In this document: positions 6,148 through 8,125 of the stretch, one piece after another
Numbering within the stretch: position 1 is the first letter of the stretch
How the letters are laid out: every line of letters begins with the position of its first letter
Assembly: GCA_016234155.1 (NCBI GenBank)
Contig: JACRGZ010000131.1
Location: 1-8,125, forward strand
Direction: 5' to 3'
Source of the DNA: Nitrospirota bacterium
GTDB taxonomy: Bacteria; Nitrospirota; 9FT-COMBO-42-15; HDB-SIOI813
Length of the DNA: 8,125 nucleotides
Notes under the pieces: model-generated
The model's database searches: none
Seen by the model: the letters and a program-made list of their open reading frames with translations, nothing else
Told to the model about the DNA's origin: nothing
Position numbers and translations under genes: made by a program

Positions 6148-7650
6148 ATTAATACGAAAGTAATAAATGTCTTTATACTGCGAAAAAGGGGGGCGATTTA
6201 TTTCGCTCCCCTTTTTAGTATCTTTCTCATCTGCCTGACCTTTCCCGCCACTTCTTTCCCTGAACAGGGGAAGCCTGCACAGGGGAAGAAGGATACGATT
6301 GCCACAGTATCCAGGTTGATCGAGGAAGGGCAATTCAAAAAGGCCATCGAGCAGCTTACTGTTGCTATCCGGAATGATCCCGAAAATCCAGACCTCTATC
6401 TCTGGATAGGCATCGCCTATTATAAAACAGGCAGGGATCAAGAAGCAGAAGAGTCATTCCATGCGGCTTTAAAGCTAAAGCCTGTCGATGCACGCATCCA
6501 TTACAACAGGGGGGCACTCTATTTCCGGGAGAAGAAATGGGACCAGGCAATAACGTCCTTTCTCCAGGCGGCCAATCTCGCTCCGGACTGGAAGGCTCAC
6601 AGTTATCTGAACATCGGGCTTATCTACTATAAACAGGGAAGGGACGAAGAGGCGATCAGTTGGTTTCAAAAAACCCTTCAGGAAAACCCTGCTGCCCCGA
6701 CACAACAGATGGCATTGGAGATGATAGATCTCCTGAGTACCATGAAACAGCCCGTTAAAAATGGCACATGGAATGTTCAGGTCAGTATGGGGAGAGAGTT
6801 TGATACCAATGTCTTCCTGACATCGGCAGAGCAGGTCGCCACCAGAAAAGAAGACTGGGCGACGGCAGGGACATTTTATTTGAATTACCGTCTCCCTATT
6901 TATGAGAATCTCTTCTTTCTCTCACCCGGTTACTATCTCTCCGGTCGGTGGTATGATTCTGAAGGCCTGGACTATAATTATCTCCTTCATGATCTTCTGC
7001 TGTTCATAGAGAGCCCTTCCCTGGGAATCCATCCACGTCTGGGCTATTCTTATATTTATACCCACCTGGGAAATAGACCCTTTCTCGAAATCCATCAATT
7101 CTCATTCAATTCTCAAATCTTCAGGTTCGGGAATCATGTCATCAAACTCGACGGCATCTTCAGCATCGATAATGCCCGCGATCAGGGCTATAATTATCTA
7201 TCCGGAAATGAATGGAAGATAGGCCTATCAGATACCACCTCCCTTTATAAGAACCTGGGGTATATCTATCTTGCCCTCGTCATTTCGAGGATCAATCTGT
7301 CCGATTTTAGATCGCCTGCACAATTCTCTTCCTATTCTTACGATGCAATCGAACCTTCCATCCAGACGCAATTCCCCCTCCTGGAAAGGGTGCAGGTCAA
7401 GGGATTATTTAGCTACCAGCACCGTTCTTATCACGATGAAGATATTTGGAGTACAGGGAGGAAGAAGAGAAGGGATGAAAGATTTACAGCAGGATTGTCA
7501 GTCCTTCGCCCCGTATTCAAATATCTCGAAGCCGAGATTAAATACTGGGTTCAGATCACCCAGTCCAACATCGGTGATGACCCGGGGGATTATGCGGACC
7601 GTGATTACAGAAAAGGCATCTATTCCCTATCCCTCAAGGCAGCCTTTTAA
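6148..7650 (+). CDS. TPR plus outer-membrane beta-barrel protein, start codon uncertain
   Basis: From an ATT at 6148 this is a 500-residue protein. Residues 12-35 form a signal peptide (RKRG, then AIYFAPLFSIFLICLTF). Four tetratricopeptide repeats follow at about 48-81, 82-113, 114-147 and 148-181, with the usual W/Y-A-Y-G-A-F-P spacing (for example IGLIYYKQGRDEEAISWFQ). After residue 205, many short aromatic-rich strands separated by polar turns, a REFDTNVFL opening and a C-terminal Phe (KAAF) indicate an outer-membrane barrel. TPR-then-barrel architecture is shared with Slam/DUF560 and PgaA-type export proteins; I cannot assign it to either. No in-frame ATG, GTG or TTG lies between 6121 and the signal peptide. 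A TTG at 5950 would put an Arg/Trp-rich tail in front that fully overlaps the previous gene, and a TTG at 6316 would lose the signal peptide. Non-standard initiation at ATT 6148 or CTG 6178, or a one-base or substitution error, are the options. Confidence 0.75.
   Translation: MNTKVINVFILRKRGAIYFAPLFSIFLICLTFPATSFPEQGKPAQGKKDTIATVSRLIEEGQFKKAIEQLTVAIRNDPENPDLYLWIGIAYYKTGRDQEAEESFHAALKLKPVDARIHYNRGALYFREKKWDQAITSFLQAANLAPDWKAHSYLNIGLIYYKQGRDEEAISWFQKTLQENPAAPTQQMALEMIDLLSTMKQPVKNGTWNVQVSMGREFDTNVFLTSAEQVATRKEDWATAGTFYLNYRLPIYENLFFLSPGYYLSGRWYDSEGLDYNYLLHDLLLFIESPSLGIHPRLGYSYIYTHLGNRPFLEIHQFSFNSQIFRFGNHVIKLDGIFSIDNARDQGYNYLSGNEWKIGLSDTTSLYKNLGYIYLALVISRINLSDFRSPAQFSSYSYDAIEPSIQTQFPLLERVQVKGLFSYQHRSYHDEDIWSTGRKKRRDERFTAGLSVLRPVFKYLEAEIKYWVQITQSNIGDDPGDYADRDYRKGIYSLSLKAAF
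6183..6216 (+). terminator. Rho-independent terminator-like hairpin, overlapping the next gene's 5' end
   Basis: AAAAAGGGGGGCGA (6183-6196) pairs with TCGCTCCCCTTTTT (6203-6216) over 14 positions, with one G-T wobble and a TTTATT loop. The flanking A-tract and T-tract with a G/C core is the classic intrinsic terminator layout and would work in both directions. It lies 60 nt after the stop of the secreted-protein gene. It also encodes the first part of the signal peptide of the TPR/barrel protein, so it may act as an attenuator rather than as a final stop. Confidence 0.72.
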
Positions 7651-7670
7651 CCTTGATTTATTTATCAGGG
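7651..7670. terminator. Weak hairpin between convergent genes
   Basis: CCTTGAT (7651-7657) pairs with ATCAGGG (7664-7670) over 7 bp with one G-T wobble and a 6-nt loop. It occupies the 24-nt gap between the stop of the TPR/barrel gene and the stop of queF, where a shared terminator is expected. No proper U-tract follows on either strand, so the call rests mainly on position. Confidence 0.33.
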
Positions 7671-7674
7671 GCTC

Positions 7675-8040
7675 TTATGTTTCAGAAGTGATGTTTATTA
7701 TTGTTTTAACATTCCCGCGTGGATTCCAGTCTCCTGTAACTTCAATCCTGCGCGGTTCAAGGAGATTCTTCAGGTCATCATATATCTTGTTGGTAGCAGA
7801 TTCGTGAGAGATGTGCTGGTCACGGTATTTGTTAAGATATAGCTTTAATGAACGTAATTCCACTATATATCTGTCAGGCACATAACTTACCTTTATCGTA
7901 GCATAATCAGGATAGCCTGAACGTGGGCATAGACAAGAGAACTCAGGAAAAGAAATATCAATCACATAATCCCTGTCTGGATAAGGATTATCCCACCGCT
8001 CTAACTCTGCCTTCTTTATAGCCTCTTCACCGTAACGCAT
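7675..8040 (-). CDS. queF: NADPH-dependent 7-cyano-7-deazaguanine (preQ0) reductase, short type
   Basis: This 121-residue cytoplasmic enzyme reduces the nitrile of preQ0 to the amine preQ1, which Tgt inserts into tRNA on the way to queuosine. PEFSCLCPRSGYPDYATI at 32-49 holds the likely catalytic Cys38 (the LCP cysteine) and the following Asp45. ELRSLKLYL at 61-69 is the QueF signature motif that binds NADPH. HISHE at 76-80 supplies the conserved His79-Glu80 pair. GDWNPRGNVKT closes the fold. The size fits the single-domain (B. subtilis-like) type rather than the roughly 280-residue E. coli type, and is at the short end. AGGGG lies 6 nt before the ATG. It overlaps the 3' end of a probable queG by 14 nt. 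Confidence 0.93.
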   Translation of the reverse strand: MRYGEEAIKKAELERWDNPYPDRDYVIDISFPEFSCLCPRSGYPDYATIKVSYVPDRYIVELRSLKLYLNKYRDQHISHESATNKIYDDLKNLLEPRRIEVTGDWNPRGNVKTIINITSET

Positions 8041-8125
8041 ACGTTACCCCTGAATTGCCGAGTGCTACAGAAACATTCCTTAGAAATCTCTCCATCTTTA
8101 TCCGTCTTATTGGACTATTTTTAAA
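8027..8125 (-). CDS. queG: Probable epoxyqueuosine reductase, C-terminal end (5' part outside window)
   Basis: Read on the minus strand, the frame is open from the window edge to a TGA at 8029-8027, giving 32 residues. They begin FKNSPIRRIKMERFLRNVSV and then ALGNSG. The pattern F-x-x-SP-x-x-R, then FLRN-x-x-VALGNSG, matches my memory of the start of the HEAT-like tail of QueG, the cobalamin and iron-sulphur enzyme that reduces epoxyqueuosine to queuosine. Being followed by queF, an enzyme of the same pathway, supports this strongly. Only 6 residues remain after ALGNSG, whereas longer QueG proteins continue with further helical repeats, so this one is short-tailed or has lost its end. Too little is visible to check the active site. 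Confidence 0.68.
   Translation of the reverse strand, partial: FKNSPIRRIKMERFLRNVSVALGNSGVTYALR

Noticed and set aside
6174..6179. TATACT as a -10 box for the TPR/barrel gene
   Set aside because: There is no -35-like sequence 17 nt upstream and no extended -10 TG. Transcription would start inside the hairpin.
7271..7807. 178-codon open frame crossing the barrel gene and the convergent junction
   Set aside because: It lies out of frame over the barrel gene and antisense to queF, both well supported, and shows no domain or ribosome site.
1..8125. CRISPR array, tRNA or rRNA gene, transposase or phage gene
   Set aside because: I saw no regular spacer-repeat pattern, no cloverleaf or rRNA sequence, and no recombinase or phage motif on either strand.

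Overview
The window comes from a Gram-negative bacterium. An outer-membrane-type beta-barrel gene, a signal-peptide protein and an oxygen-independent haem branch point that way. Nothing here fixes the species. The order hemE-hemN-hemH-hemG suggests a Nitrospirota- or Desulfobacterota-like anaerobic or microaerobic lineage, but this is inference from gene order and moderate base composition only.

Region 1 (1-4082, + strand) is the end of a haem operon: the 3' end of hemE, complete hemN and hemH, a 110-bp nested palindromic repeat, and a HemY-type protoporphyrinogen oxidase (hemG). Together these turn uroporphyrinogen III into protohaem by the protoporphyrin-dependent route.

Region 2 (4075-7650, + strand) starts 8 nt inside the end of hemG. 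It holds an ECF sigma factor, a zinc-binding membrane anti-sigma factor, a secreted Pro/Asp-rich repeat protein and a TPR plus beta-barrel outer-membrane protein. A near-consensus sigma-E-like promoter (GGAACTT, 16 nt, GTCTAA) sits at the sigma/anti-sigma junction, so the sigma factor probably drives its own anti-sigma factor and the envelope genes behind it. A strong A-tract/T-tract hairpin follows the secreted-protein gene. It overlaps the segment encoding the signal peptide of the TPR/barrel protein, which has no usual start codon. The best start there is an ATT behind a GGGAGG ribosome site.

Region 3 (7675-8125, - strand) is convergent and belongs to queuosine synthesis: a short queF and, overlapping it by 14 nt, the last 32 codons of a probable queG that runs off the window.

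The most unusual part is region 2: an apparently self-regulated ECF surface module fused to a haem operon, with a hairpin and a non-canonical start placed before its outer-membrane component. No stretch over 300 bases is without a gene. The longest gap is 2579-2711.
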